Assembly: GCA_019745975.1 (NCBI GenBank) | Contig: JAIESQ010000170.1 | Span: forward strand, 1 to 45,167 | Length of the DNA: 45,167 nt | Reading direction: 5' to 3' | Source: Pirellulales bacterium | GTDB taxonomy: Bacteria > Planctomycetota > Planctomycetia > Pirellulales > JAEUIK01 | Shown here: positions 18,814-26,806 of the stretch, piece by piece | How the letters are laid out: each line of letters begins with the position of its first letter | How positions within the stretch are numbered: the stretch's first letter is position 1 | The notes under the pieces: model-generated | What the model saw: the letters and a program-made list of their open reading frames with translations, nothing else | Databases searched by the model: none | Told to the model about the DNA's origin: nothing | Made by a program: the position numbers and the translations under genes

Positions 18814-19563
18814 ATGGCTGTCACATCTTCTCGGTTGCTTGAGCCCGGATCGGTACGCGGCGCGGCACTGGCGGCGCTCGTCGTCGCGGCGATGGCTAGC
18901 GGCGGCTGCCGTGCACTTTCCAGCACGCAAAATGTGCAAGGGGTACAGCTCTATCAGCAGGGGAACTACCAGGCCGCGCTGCAGAAGTTCCAGCAGGCGT
19001 TGACCACCGACCCGAACGATGCCAACGCCTATTACAACCTGGCCGCTACTTACCATCGGCTCGGCACACTGCAAAAACAAAAGACGCTGCTCGACCAGGC
19101 CGAGAGCTACTACCATCAGGCTCTTGCCTACAACCCCAACCAGGTCGACGCCTATCGCGGCCTGGCGGTATTGCTGACGGAAGGGAACCGCTCCGAGGAA
19201 GCGTTTAAGCTGCTGCAGGCCTGGGCCGACCGCAGCCCGACGCTAGCCGCCGCGAAGGTTGAACTGGCACGCTTGTCGGAGGAATTCGGCGACAAGGAGC
19301 ATGCGCGGCAGTACCTGCTCGAAGCCATTGAACGCGATCCGTACGATGCTCGCGCGTTGGCCGCGCTAGGCAAGCTTTACGAACAACTTGGTAACTCAAC
19401 TCAGGCGCTCGCGGTGTACCAGCGGTCGCTCTGGCAGAATCAGCATCAGCCCGAAGTAGCAGCGCGAATCGCCGCGCTGCAAGGCGCGGCCGGGGGCATG
19501 CCCGTCGTTACTCCGCCCGGCGGAACGCGCGTGGTTGGCGTGCCTAATCCGATCTATCGCTAA
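18814..19563 (+). CDS. TPR-repeat lipoprotein
   Basis: This is 249 aa from ATG 18814. The N-terminus has a hydrophobic stretch (about 16-28) ending in ASGGC with C32, a plausible though imperfect lipobox, so anchoring to a membrane is likely. Residues about 40-225 contain at least four TPR units: the first around GVQLYQQGNYQAALQKFQQAL, the next with NAYYNLAATYHRLG, and later copies with ALAALGKLYEQLGN. TPRs form protein-protein interaction scaffolds. The C-terminus is Gly/Pro-rich. The next gene, another TPR protein, begins 51 nt later. Upstream in-frame sequence to 18664 is Arg/Ser-rich and unlike a gene start. No specific function can be assigned. Confidence 0.85.
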   Translation: MAVTSSRLLEPGSVRGAALAALVVAAMASGGCRALSSTQNVQGVQLYQQGNYQAALQKFQQALTTDPNDANAYYNLAATYHRLGTLQKQKTLLDQAESYYHQALAYNPNQVDAYRGLAVLLTEGNRSEEAFKLLQAWADRSPTLAAAKVELARLSEEFGDKEHARQYLLEAIERDPYDARALAALGKLYEQLGNSTQALAVYQRSLWQNQHQPEVAARIAALQGAAGGMPVVTPPGGTRVVGVPNPIYR

Positions 19564-19613
19564 CCTCGCTGCCAGCGCAGCGCCGGCGCCCTCTCTCGCA
19601 TGGCAGGCCCGTC

Positions 19614-21005
19614 ATGATTCACTCACCCGCTGCGTTGCGCGTGATCTCGACTCGTTGTTGGCGGGCGCTGGCGTTGTCAGCGGCGCTGAGTTGTTGTTTC
19701 AGCGCGGCCGACTTACGCGCCGAGGACGTCGGCAGCCACCCGCGATCCATCGACGCCACGCCCCTGGAACGTGCGGTGTCCGAGGCGCTGGACGGGAACT
19801 TGGCCGACGCCCGCGAGTTAATCGAAGCCACGCGCGCCCAGATTGCCGAGTTGTGCGGGCCGCTCGATTGGCGCCTGATCGATGCCACGCTCGCGGCGCG
19901 CTACATCGACGAGATCGCTGAGCTTTCGCCCGACGCGCGACGTCGGCTAAGTGGGATGCGCGCGATGTACGAAGAATCGCAACAACTCTATGGGCTCGGC
20001 AAGTTGCTCGAGGCGCGAGAAAAGGCATCACTGGCAGTCGAGGCTGCGCGCGCAGTATTGGGAGACGACCACGACGAAACCGCCCGCTGCATGAATGCCT
20101 TGGCCTCGCTCTACCTGGAAACGGGTGAGTATCAGAGTGCCGCGCCGTTGTTGGAACAAGTCGCCGAAACGCATCAGCGCGTAGGCCGTCTGCAGCATCC
20201 CGACTACGCGCGCACGCTCAATAACCAGGCGTCGTTGGCTGTCCTTGGAGATGGTGATTTTGCCGTGGCCGAGCAGCTCTTGCGCGAAGCCCTCGATTTG
20301 AAAAAGCAGCTTGGCCTGAACTCTGATGCCACGTACTCGCGCGCCTTGAGCAATCTGGGGTGGCTCTATCTCATGCTCGGCGACTACCGGCAAGCCGGCG
20401 GCCCGTTGCGCGAATCGTTACGACTCAAGCAACGGCTCGCGATGGAGATGCATCCCGACTACGCGAACAACCTGCTTGGACTAGCTCGACTACGCATCCA
20501 CGCCAAGGACAACGAAACCGCGATGGCCCTGGTCACGATGGCCAAGCAGGTGACCGAGCGCAGCCTGGGCAAGCAAAGCGAGCTCTACGGACGCTGCCTA
20601 CGCGTCGAAGGACAGATTCTGCTGGCTGATCATAAGGTCGACAGCGCAGTACCTGTGCTGCGCGAGGCCGCGGCCACGGTCGCCCAGTCCGTCGGCGAGG
20701 ACACTCCGAGTTACGCCACTTGTTTGCCGGCCTTGGCCCAAGCACTCGCCGCTTCGGGGCAGCAGGACGAAGCCCTCAAACTTCTGGAAGATTGTCTGAC
20801 GATCCAGGAACCGAAGTTGCCGCCAACCCACCCCGACCTGGCCGAGACCTGTGAAGCACTGGCCGCGCTCTACCGCACGAAGCCAGAATTCCGCGAAGAC
20901 GCCGAGGCCCTGGCGGCGCGGGCCAACGATATCCGCAACCGGCTGCGAGTTCAGCGTGCCCGGCTGGCGGCTGCGCCCATCGCCAACTCGCAATTGCAAC
21001 GGTAG
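19614..21005 (+). CDS. Secreted TPR (kinesin-light-chain type) protein
   Basis: This is a 463-aa protein. A signal peptide covers about residues 1-36 (hydrophobic ALALSAALSCCFSAA, then LRAED). From about residue 140 to 440 there are repeated 42-residue units of the TPR_12/kinesin-light-chain kind: ARCMNALASLYLETGEYQSA, then YARTLNNQASLAVLGD, YSRALSNLGWLYLMLGDY, YANNLLGLARLRIHAKD, and later copies. Such arrays act as scaffolds for other proteins. There is no enzymatic domain. It is the second of two adjacent TPR genes (51-nt gap) and ends 241 nt before serA. Secretion and scaffold role are inferred from signal and repeats only. Confidence 0.88.
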   Translation: MIHSPAALRVISTRCWRALALSAALSCCFSAADLRAEDVGSHPRSIDATPLERAVSEALDGNLADARELIEATRAQIAELCGPLDWRLIDATLAARYIDEIAELSPDARRRLSGMRAMYEESQQLYGLGKLLEAREKASLAVEAARAVLGDDHDETARCMNALASLYLETGEYQSAAPLLEQVAETHQRVGRLQHPDYARTLNNQASLAVLGDGDFAVAEQLLREALDLKKQLGLNSDATYSRALSNLGWLYLMLGDYRQAGGPLRESLRLKQRLAMEMHPDYANNLLGLARLRIHAKDNETAMALVTMAKQVTERSLGKQSELYGRCLRVEGQILLADHKVDSAVPVLREAAATVAQSVGEDTPSYATCLPALAQALAASGQQDEALKLLEDCLTIQEPKLPPTHPDLAETCEALAALYRTKPEFREDAEALAARANDIRNRLRVQRARLAAAPIANSQLQR

Positions 21006-21057
21006 AATCAGCCCCTTCTGGGCAGCGATAGGCCCGCCTTGCGACCGCTCTCGGGTG

Positions 21058-21081
21058 GCCCCGGCAACTTGTTGCCCGGGT
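21058..21081 (+). terminator. GC-rich hairpin after the TPR gene
   Basis: CCCCGGCAAC and GTTGCCCGGG form an imperfect 9-10 bp stem with a two-base loop, 53 nt after the stop of the TPR gene and 165 nt before serA. No T-run follows, so it may be a weak terminator, an attenuator or a processing hairpin. Confidence 0.4.
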
Positions 21082-21246
21082 ACCGGAGGCACAAGAGGTC
21101 TGCCTTGAAGCCGTGGCACGATGAGTTGCGGCGCAATTGCAATCCCTCTTATCGCTGCGACCAAGGTTGCCGTGTCGCGGAAGCGTTCGTGATGCGGCTG
21201 GGCCGCGTCCGCGCCACTAATGTCCTACGAGAGAGTAAAAGCCTGC

Positions 21247-22875
21247 ATGCCACGAGTGATTGTTCTCGATCCATTGGCCAGCGAGGGGTTGGCCCTATTC
21301 GACGCTGCCCCGGGAATTGAGTACGAAGTTCGGCCCGGTCTTAAAGGTGCGGACCTGCGCAGCGCGTTAGCTCAGTTCGACGGCGCGATTGTGCGCAGCG
21401 GAGTCAAGATCACCGCCGAGGCCCTCGAAGGCAATCGCCGACTCAAGGCGATTGTGCGCGCCGGTGTTGGCACTGACAACATCGACAAAGTTGCGGCCAC
21501 GCGGCTGGGCATCGTCGTGATGAACACGCCGACCGGCAACACACTCAGCACGGCCGAGCACACGATCGTGATGATGATGGCCCTGGCCCGCAACATTGCG
21601 CCGGCCTATCAGAGCCTGATCGAAGGGCGCTGGGACCGGGGCAAATACATGGGAACCCAATTGGCCGACAAGACGCTCGGGATCGTCGGGTTGGGGCGTA
21701 TCGGCCAGGCGGTCGCCGCACGAGCTCGGGCGCTTGAAATGCGGCTGTTGGGATACGATCCGTTCCTCTCAAGCGAGCGGGCTAAAGAGCTGGGGATCAA
21801 GATCATTCCCTCCGTGCGAGAGATGCTGCCGGAAGTTGACTTCCTGACCGTTCACACGCCTTTGACTGAAGAGACGCGCAACTTGATAGATTTGGCCGAG
21901 CTTGATTTGCTTAGACCCGGTGCGCGACTCATCAATTGCGCTCGCGGAGGGATCTACAACGAGTCGGCGCTGTTAGCCGGGCTCGAAAACGGACGAATCG
22001 CCGGCGTCGCGCTCGATGTTTTCACCGAAGAGCCTTGCACCAAGAGCCCATTGTTTGGGCGACCCGGAGTTGTGTGCACGCCGCATCTTGGAGCCAGCAC
22101 CGAAGAGGCGCAGTCGCAGGTCGCCGTCGAGGGGGCCCACTTGCTGATCGACTTTTTGACGCGCGGCGCCATCCGGCATGCAGTCAACGTTTCGTCGATC
22201 GACCCGCAGACTCTGGCGGGCTTACGCGGTTATCTCGACGTCGCCTACCGCTTGGGATTGTTACAAGCACAAATGCACCGTGGCACGGCACGGCGCTGCC
22301 GGTTGTTATTTCGCGGAGAAGTTGCCAGCAAAGACACGCGGCTGCTTTCGGCCAGCTTCGCTGCAGGCTTGTTGCACAATGCCCTCGAAGGGGACGTGAA
22401 TATCGTGAATGCCGAGTTGCTGCTGCGGGAGCGCGGCATCGACCTCGTCGAGGAATCGCGCAGCGAAGTCGGCGACTTCAGCTCGCTGATCACGACCGAA
22501 CTGGAGACTGAGAGCAAGACCTACATTGCGGCCGGCACGGTATTCGGCAACAAGCTCGTGCGGCTTGTCAGACTCGGCGACTATCGCCTGGAAGCGTATC
22601 TCGATGGAACTTTGCTGATCTTCACGCACAACGACGTGCCCGGCATCATCGGTTGGGTGGGGACGATCTTCGGCAAGCACGGCGTGAACATCGCGCAGAT
22701 GTCGGTGGGACGCGAGGGAGCAACGCCCGGGGGCGGGGCGATTGGCGTGCTGAATCTCGATAATCCCCCGACGGCCGAAGCACTGGCCGCGGTCCAGGAG
22801 CACCCCGACATCCAAAGCCTGACGGTGATTCGGCTCCCCGTCGCTGGCGAATTGCCAGCGTGGATGATAGGTTGA
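21247..22875 (+). CDS. serA: D-3-phosphoglycerate dehydrogenase
   Basis: This 542-aa enzyme oxidises 3-phosphoglycerate to 3-phosphohydroxypyruvate with NAD+, the first step of serine biosynthesis. The N-terminal substrate domain contains VRAGVGTDNID. The NAD-binding domain has GLGRIGQ after DKTLGIV. The catalytic residues are the Arg in NCARGG, the Glu in FTEEP and the His in TPHLGAST. Residues about 315-460 are the extra allosteric-substrate-binding domain of the long (type 1) enzymes, and the last 75 residues are an ACT domain (TLLIFTHNDVPGIIGWVG) for serine feedback. Length fits the long form. ATG 21247 gives the canonical MPRVIVLDPL start, with another ATG 27 nt upstream. A lipoprotein gene follows after 39 nt. 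Confidence 0.97.
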   Translation: MPRVIVLDPLASEGLALFDAAPGIEYEVRPGLKGADLRSALAQFDGAIVRSGVKITAEALEGNRRLKAIVRAGVGTDNIDKVAATRLGIVVMNTPTGNTLSTAEHTIVMMMALARNIAPAYQSLIEGRWDRGKYMGTQLADKTLGIVGLGRIGQAVAARARALEMRLLGYDPFLSSERAKELGIKIIPSVREMLPEVDFLTVHTPLTEETRNLIDLAELDLLRPGARLINCARGGIYNESALLAGLENGRIAGVALDVFTEEPCTKSPLFGRPGVVCTPHLGASTEEAQSQVAVEGAHLLIDFLTRGAIRHAVNVSSIDPQTLAGLRGYLDVAYRLGLLQAQMHRGTARRCRLLFRGEVASKDTRLLSASFAAGLLHNALEGDVNIVNAELLLRERGIDLVEESRSEVGDFSSLITTELETESKTYIAAGTVFGNKLVRLVRLGDYRLEAYLDGTLLIFTHNDVPGIIGWVGTIFGKHGVNIAQMSVGREGATPGGGAIGVLNLDNPPTAEALAAVQEHPDIQSLTVIRLPVAGELPAWMIG

Positions 22876-22914
22876 CGAGCTGGATTCCGTCCCCCTCAGC
22901 AGGATATGTACGTC

Positions 22915-23448
22915 ATGCCGCGCATCGCTCCGCTGGCCGTCGCGCTAAGCTGCCTTATCGTGCTCTGCGGTTGTGGGAAGCCTAAGCCCAAGTATCGGGT
23001 AGCTCCTTTGGAGGAGCCGACCGCGACCGAGGAAACCACCGATACGCCGGCGGAGGCCTCCACCACCGAGGCGACGACTGACGGCCAGGCAGCGTCCGTG
23101 GGTGACGGCGCCGGCACGAGCGAAGCGGCCACCCCCGCCGAGCCTGAAACGCCCCCCAGTCCGCGCCCGAGCATTCTGGTCAAGGTGATGACCGATCCAC
23201 TGCAAGAAGCGCTGCAGTCGAATATGGCGGCCCTGCAGGCGGTGATTGGAGCGGTGACGAAACAAGCTGGTATCGCCCCGCCCGCAGGCGCTCCTGCGAA
23301 GCCAGCCGAGGAGCAGAAGCCAACCGACGCCGCCACTCCGAATGCCGCGCGCCCGGGCGAAACCACTGAACCGCCGAATGACGCGCCCGCCACCGATGCC
23401 AAGTCTGACGACGCAAAGCCGGCCGCTGCGCCCACGCCCCCGAACTGA
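22915..23448 (+). CDS. Low-complexity lipoprotein
   Basis: This is 177 aa from ATG 22915, with AGGA about 10 nt upstream; an ATG at 22906 would add three residues. Residues 1-20 form a lipoprotein signal with lipobox LCGC (C20). After the cysteine comes a short basic patch (KPKPKYR), then Glu/Thr/Ala/Pro-rich disorder. A short ordered-looking helix (about 80-115, SILVKVMTDPLQEALQSNMAALQAV) is followed by an acidic Pro/Ala/Asp tail. No family was recognised. The helix may be the functional segment. It follows serA by 39 nt and precedes the M48 peptidase by 45 nt, so co-transcription is plausible. Confidence 0.75.
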   Translation: MPRIAPLAVALSCLIVLCGCGKPKPKYRVAPLEEPTATEETTDTPAEASTTEATTDGQAASVGDGAGTSEAATPAEPETPPSPRPSILVKVMTDPLQEALQSNMAALQAVIGAVTKQAGIAPPAGAPAKPAEEQKPTDAATPNAARPGETTEPPNDAPATDAKSDDAKPAAAPTPPN

Positions 23449-23493
23449 CCGCAATCGGGCCAGCATTTGAGCCATCGGCGCGCGGTAATTAGC

Positions 23494-24984
23494 ATGGTGC
23501 CGACGCTCCTAGCTAAGGCCAATCCGCCGAACTCCATGCCACTCTCAAGCGCCGTCGCCATTGTCCTCGCTCTGGCTTGGGCCGATCTAGCGGTGCCGAT
23601 CAGCCATGCGACCGCGGGTTGCGCGATCCTCGCGATGCTGGCCGGCCAAGCAATTCTCATGCTTGCCCAATGGTGCTTCACCCGGCGCTTCTTGGTGCAA
23701 CTCCGCGCAGGCGGCTACCAGACTCGCCACGCCAGCGTGGTGGTTAAGCGAATGCAGCAGCGTCTGCAATGGTTCGGCACGCTCGGGGCGCTGGCCCTCT
23801 TGATTGGCCTCGATTGGTGCCATCTGGTGCGCGCTTGGGCTTGGGCCCACGCCGTCCCATTGGCGGACGATCTGCTCGTGGTGCTGCCGGTCTTGGTGCC
23901 ACTATTGATTGGTTGGAGTTTCTTCTACGACATCCAGGATTCGTTGCCTGCGGTGCATGGCCCTGAGGCGATGCCAGTTACAAGCAACCGATTCCACTAC
24001 GTCATTAGCGAGCTGCGCCGCCAGTTGGCGCTGCTGTTGATTCCACTCGGGTTGATGTTGGCCATGCAGGACGGTGCGAGATTGGCACTTCCCGGCCTGC
24101 TCGACGGCGCCCAAGCGGGTGCCTTTTGGCTTGCCGCCGGTGCGCTCTTGTTTCTGATCTTTCCCCTGACCTTGCGGGCAGCCTTGTCGACGGAGCGGCT
24201 CCCCACCGGCCCGCTGCGGGATCGTCTCGAGCGACTCACGTCGTTGGCGGGCGCTCACGTGACTGACATTCGCGTGTTGAACACACGTGACGGTGCAGCG
24301 AATGCGGCCGTGGCCGGACCGCTGCGAGCTCTACGATACGTGTTCCTGACCGATTCCCTGCTCGCCCGATTGTCAGACGATGAAATCGAGGCAGTTTTCG
24401 CGCATGAGTTGGGGCACGTGAGACACCGGCACCTGGCTTTGCGTCTGGCCGTCGGCTTCGCGCCTTGCGCGACATGGCTGGCCGCGCGCGACTGGCTCCT
24501 AGCACAAGCGGCTGCCTTTCCTGTGGCACGGATTGAACCGGGTGAAGCGGTCCGCGCGGCATTGGGTGCCAATCCGCTCGATTGGTGCGCGCTGGGATTG
24601 ATCGCCTTGGCGACGGCGTGCGGCTTCATCTGGTGCTCGCGACGCTGGGAGCATGAGGCCGATCTATTTGCGTGCCGGTTGTTGGATCGACGATTGCGAA
24701 CACTTGATCGAGATGCAGCAGCGACCGATGGCTACGCCCGCTTCGCTGCCGCACTCGAACGACTCGCCGCCGTCAACGGCCAAGCGTCCGCGCGCAACGG
24801 CTGGCAGCATGCGAGCCTCGAGCGCCGCGTCGAGTTCTTGCGGTGCGCGACGATTTGTCCGGGCTTCGCCGCACGGTTCCGACGGCGTACCCTGCTCGTC
24901 GGCTCACTGCTGGTTGGGCTGGCGGCTGGCGGGTTACTCGCGATCGGCTGGAGTATCGTCCGGCAGTACGCGACGACACCGTAA
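23494..24984 (+). CDS. M48-family membrane zinc metallopeptidase
   Basis: This 496-aa membrane protease is of the Ste24/HtpX clan. Several transmembrane segments occupy residues about 18-255. The zinc site is HELGH at H304-H308 in AVFAHELGHVRHRH, and the third ligand is probably E386 in W-E-H-E-A-D, matching the family's E-x-x-A-D. Another hydrophobic pair follows HELGH, and a TM near the C-terminus (LLVGSLLVGLAAGGLLAIG) ends the protein. Family members degrade damaged or misfolded membrane proteins; the substrate here is unknown. Start choice is uncertain: ATG 23494 is preferred over the upstream TTG at 23467 and the downstream ATG at 23536. It is the last gene of a plus-strand run that begins with serA. 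Confidence 0.9.
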   Translation: MVPTLLAKANPPNSMPLSSAVAIVLALAWADLAVPISHATAGCAILAMLAGQAILMLAQWCFTRRFLVQLRAGGYQTRHASVVVKRMQQRLQWFGTLGALALLIGLDWCHLVRAWAWAHAVPLADDLLVVLPVLVPLLIGWSFFYDIQDSLPAVHGPEAMPVTSNRFHYVISELRRQLALLLIPLGLMLAMQDGARLALPGLLDGAQAGAFWLAAGALLFLIFPLTLRAALSTERLPTGPLRDRLERLTSLAGAHVTDIRVLNTRDGAANAAVAGPLRALRYVFLTDSLLARLSDDEIEAVFAHELGHVRHRHLALRLAVGFAPCATWLAARDWLLAQAAAFPVARIEPGEAVRAALGANPLDWCALGLIALATACGFIWCSRRWEHEADLFACRLLDRRLRTLDRDAAATDGYARFAAALERLAAVNGQASARNGWQHASLERRVEFLRCATICPGFAARFRRRTLLVGSLLVGLAAGGLLAIGWSIVRQYATTP

Positions 24985-25171
24985 CAAACCGTGCGATTGA
25001 TACGATCGCGCCTGCGGGCCTGTCTTTCCTAGGTCCCTCAACCGTTTGGCCTGATGTCCGTTTGCCAATCTGCCGATATTTCAAGCGTCGCCAACCCCCC
25101 GGCCGTGCGTGCGAAGTCCTGACTTCCTGCCGCACCGCGGCAGCCTCGCATTCGGCAAGGAATTATCGGCC

Positions 25172-25396
25172 ATGTCCCGCGTCGTTCCCGATCTCGTGGC
25201 GGCAGCCACCCGCGCGCTCGAACAGCATCCTCACTTGTTGCATCGACGTGGTATGGAGATTCGTGCCGACAAAGGGCGCGTTGAGCTCCATGGCACGGTC
25301 CGCTCCTTCTACCACAAGCAACTCGCACAAGAGACGCTGCTGCGTATCGACGGCATCGACGAGATCGATAATCGCCTGGTGGTGAACTGGGCGTAG
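25172..25396 (+). CDS. Small cytoplasmic BON-domain protein
   Basis: This is 74 aa from ATG 25172, with AAGGAA about 10 nt upstream. The whole protein fits a single BON domain: an N-terminal helix (ATRALEQHPHLLHRR), then MEIRADKGRVELHGTV, a second helix (YHKQLAQETLLRI) and a final strand with IDNRLVV. Unlike the BON protein at 8153 it has no signal peptide, so it is probably cytoplasmic. BON domains are linked with envelope stress and phospholipid binding. The function here is unknown. It converges on the STAS gene with a gap of only 25 nt. Confidence 0.8.
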   Translation: MSRVVPDLVAAATRALEQHPHLLHRRGMEIRADKGRVELHGTVRSFYHKQLAQETLLRIDGIDEIDNRLVVNWA

Positions 25397-25421
25397 CTGC
25401 CGCCGTGCGCGACGTTCGCCT

Positions 25422-25781
25422 TCAAAACCCGACGACAGCGTCGTAACGGTTCCGATACGTCGGCAGTTGATCTTCGAGCCGCACTGCGGCGAGGGCCTCG
25501 CGATTCTGCTGAGATAGCCCGCACAGCCGCAGCATTCCCCCGCGCGAATGGATGCGCCGACCAAGCAACAGCAATTGACCGATCAAATAGCTGCGCAACA
25601 GATCGAGTTGGTCGAGCTCGAGGACGCAACGGTAGGTCATATGCTCGTCGAGAACCGCCCAGAGTCGCTGTGCCAGCGCCGGCTCGGCGGCGGCACTCTG
25701 GCTGTCCGCGTGTAGCCGCACAAAAAGACACTCCGGGCCGCGGTCGACATCGCAATCCCATCCGGCAGCAAGCTGTGTCAT
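25422..25781 (-). CDS. STAS-domain-like protein
   Basis: This is 119 aa. The start at 25781 has a strong RBS, GGAGGGACCCC, directly upstream on the minus strand. The pattern fits a STAS (anti-sigma-factor-antagonist-like) fold: a strand CLFVRLHA, a strand YRCVLELDQLDLLRSYLIGQLLLLGRRIHSRGGMLRLCGLS, where LLRSYLIGQLLLLGRRI is the typical helix after the switch site, and a C-terminal helix. The usual phosphorylatable Ser/Thr after the central Asp corresponds here to L-R-S. STAS proteins act as switches in partner-switching stress regulation, but no anti-sigma factor or phosphatase gene is adjacent. It is divergent from tpx. Confidence 0.7.
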   Translation of the reverse strand: MTQLAAGWDCDVDRGPECLFVRLHADSQSAAAEPALAQRLWAVLDEHMTYRCVLELDQLDLLRSYLIGQLLLLGRRIHSRGGMLRLCGLSQQNREALAAVRLEDQLPTYRNRYDAVVGF

Positions 25782-25939
25782 GGGGTCCCTCCTATAAAGC
25801 AGGGTCCGTCGCCACAGACGCGATCCGTTACCGGGCTAGCGACGGTCGCGTCGCTGCGTGTCGAACCAACTGTGAGCATACCGCGTTCGAAAGTGCCAAG
25901 TAAGTCTTCCGTCACCGCGGCTCGAGTCTGTCGGCACCC

Positions 25940-25967
25940 TTGAACGCCGGCTCAAAAACCCGATACT
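25940..25967 (+). promoter_or_regulatory. Candidate tpx promoter
   Basis: TTGAAC (25940-25945), a 16-nt gap, then GATACT (25962-25967). Transcription would begin near 25974, leaving a leader of about 48 nt to the tpx ATG. The match is moderate (-35 five of six if compared with TTGACA, -10 four of six). Confidence 0.35.
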
Positions 25968-26021
25968 GGCGGTGCCTACCCAATTCGACAGCTTGAACCA
26001 ACAAAAAGAAGGACCCACACG

Positions 26022-26540
26022 ATGTCACGCACTGGCGTTGTAACATTCAAGGGCAACCCGATGACGCTGGCCGGCGCAGAAGTCAAGCCAGGCCAGCAAG
26101 CCCCTGAGTTCACCATGCATGTTTTCGAAGGGGGCATCAAGCCAGTCACCCAGGCGGACCTCAAGGGAAAGCCGTCGTTTATCAGCGTCGTCCCATCGCT
26201 CGACACGCCGGTCTGCCAAATTCAAACTAAGAAGTTCAACGAGCAGTTGAGCGCATTAGGCGACAAGGTCAACGCCTGGACGGTGAGCCTTGACCTGCCG
26301 TTTGCGATGAACCGCTTCTGTGGGGCGGAGTCGATCAAGAACATGCGCGCGGTCAGCGATTATCAAGATCGCACTTTCGGCAAGAACTGGGGCATGCTCA
26401 TCGAAGAGCTCAAGATCCTGGCCCGCGGCGCGTTCGTGCTCGACAAGAACGGCAAGGTCGTCTACGCCGAAACGGTCAAAGAAGTCGCCAACGAACCAAA
26501 CTACGAGGCGGCTCTCCAGGCGCTCAAGTCGCAGTTGTAA
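26022..26540 (+). CDS. tpx: Thiol peroxidase
   Basis: This 172-aa atypical two-cysteine peroxiredoxin of the Tpx type reduces hydrogen and alkyl peroxides with thioredoxin as electron donor. The peroxidatic cysteine is C65 in SLDTPVCQIQT (family consensus PSVDTPVC). The resolving cysteine is C100 in NRFCGAE. The N-terminal MSRTGVVTFKGNPMTLAG and the C-terminal VVYAETVKEV are also typical. Length is normal. The ATG is preceded by AAGAAGGA at about 9 nt. It is divergently transcribed from the STAS gene and shares a 240-nt intergenic region with it. A hairpin GTAACG/CGTTAC lies just after the stop. Confidence 0.97.
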   Translation: MSRTGVVTFKGNPMTLAGAEVKPGQQAPEFTMHVFEGGIKPVTQADLKGKPSFISVVPSLDTPVCQIQTKKFNEQLSALGDKVNAWTVSLDLPFAMNRFCGAESIKNMRAVSDYQDRTFGKNWGMLIEELKILARGAFVLDKNGKVVYAETVKEVANEPNYEAALQALKSQL

Positions 26541-26806
26541 TACGTAACGTTCGGCACATCCGGCATACGCGTTACACGCTGAGCCCCTAACAACGCTGGA
26601 ACCCGTTAAACCACGGCATGTTAGCGAGCCTGCGCAGCTTGAACGCCTCGCGCGATCAAGTTACCATGATGCTGTTGCCGCTGCACGGTGAATTGTCCGA
26701 GAGCCCCGTGGTTGTTACCCGAATTCGGGTGGACGACAGAGGCGTGCAGTGACGCTTCGTCGCTCATCACTTGCCTAGCGCCCAAAAGTTGTGGAGCGTG
26801 GGATTC

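Noticed and set aside
24564-24590. Another GGGTGCCA sequence inside the M48 peptidase gene
   Set aside because: No palindrome follows the head, so it is a chance match and not part of the repeat family.
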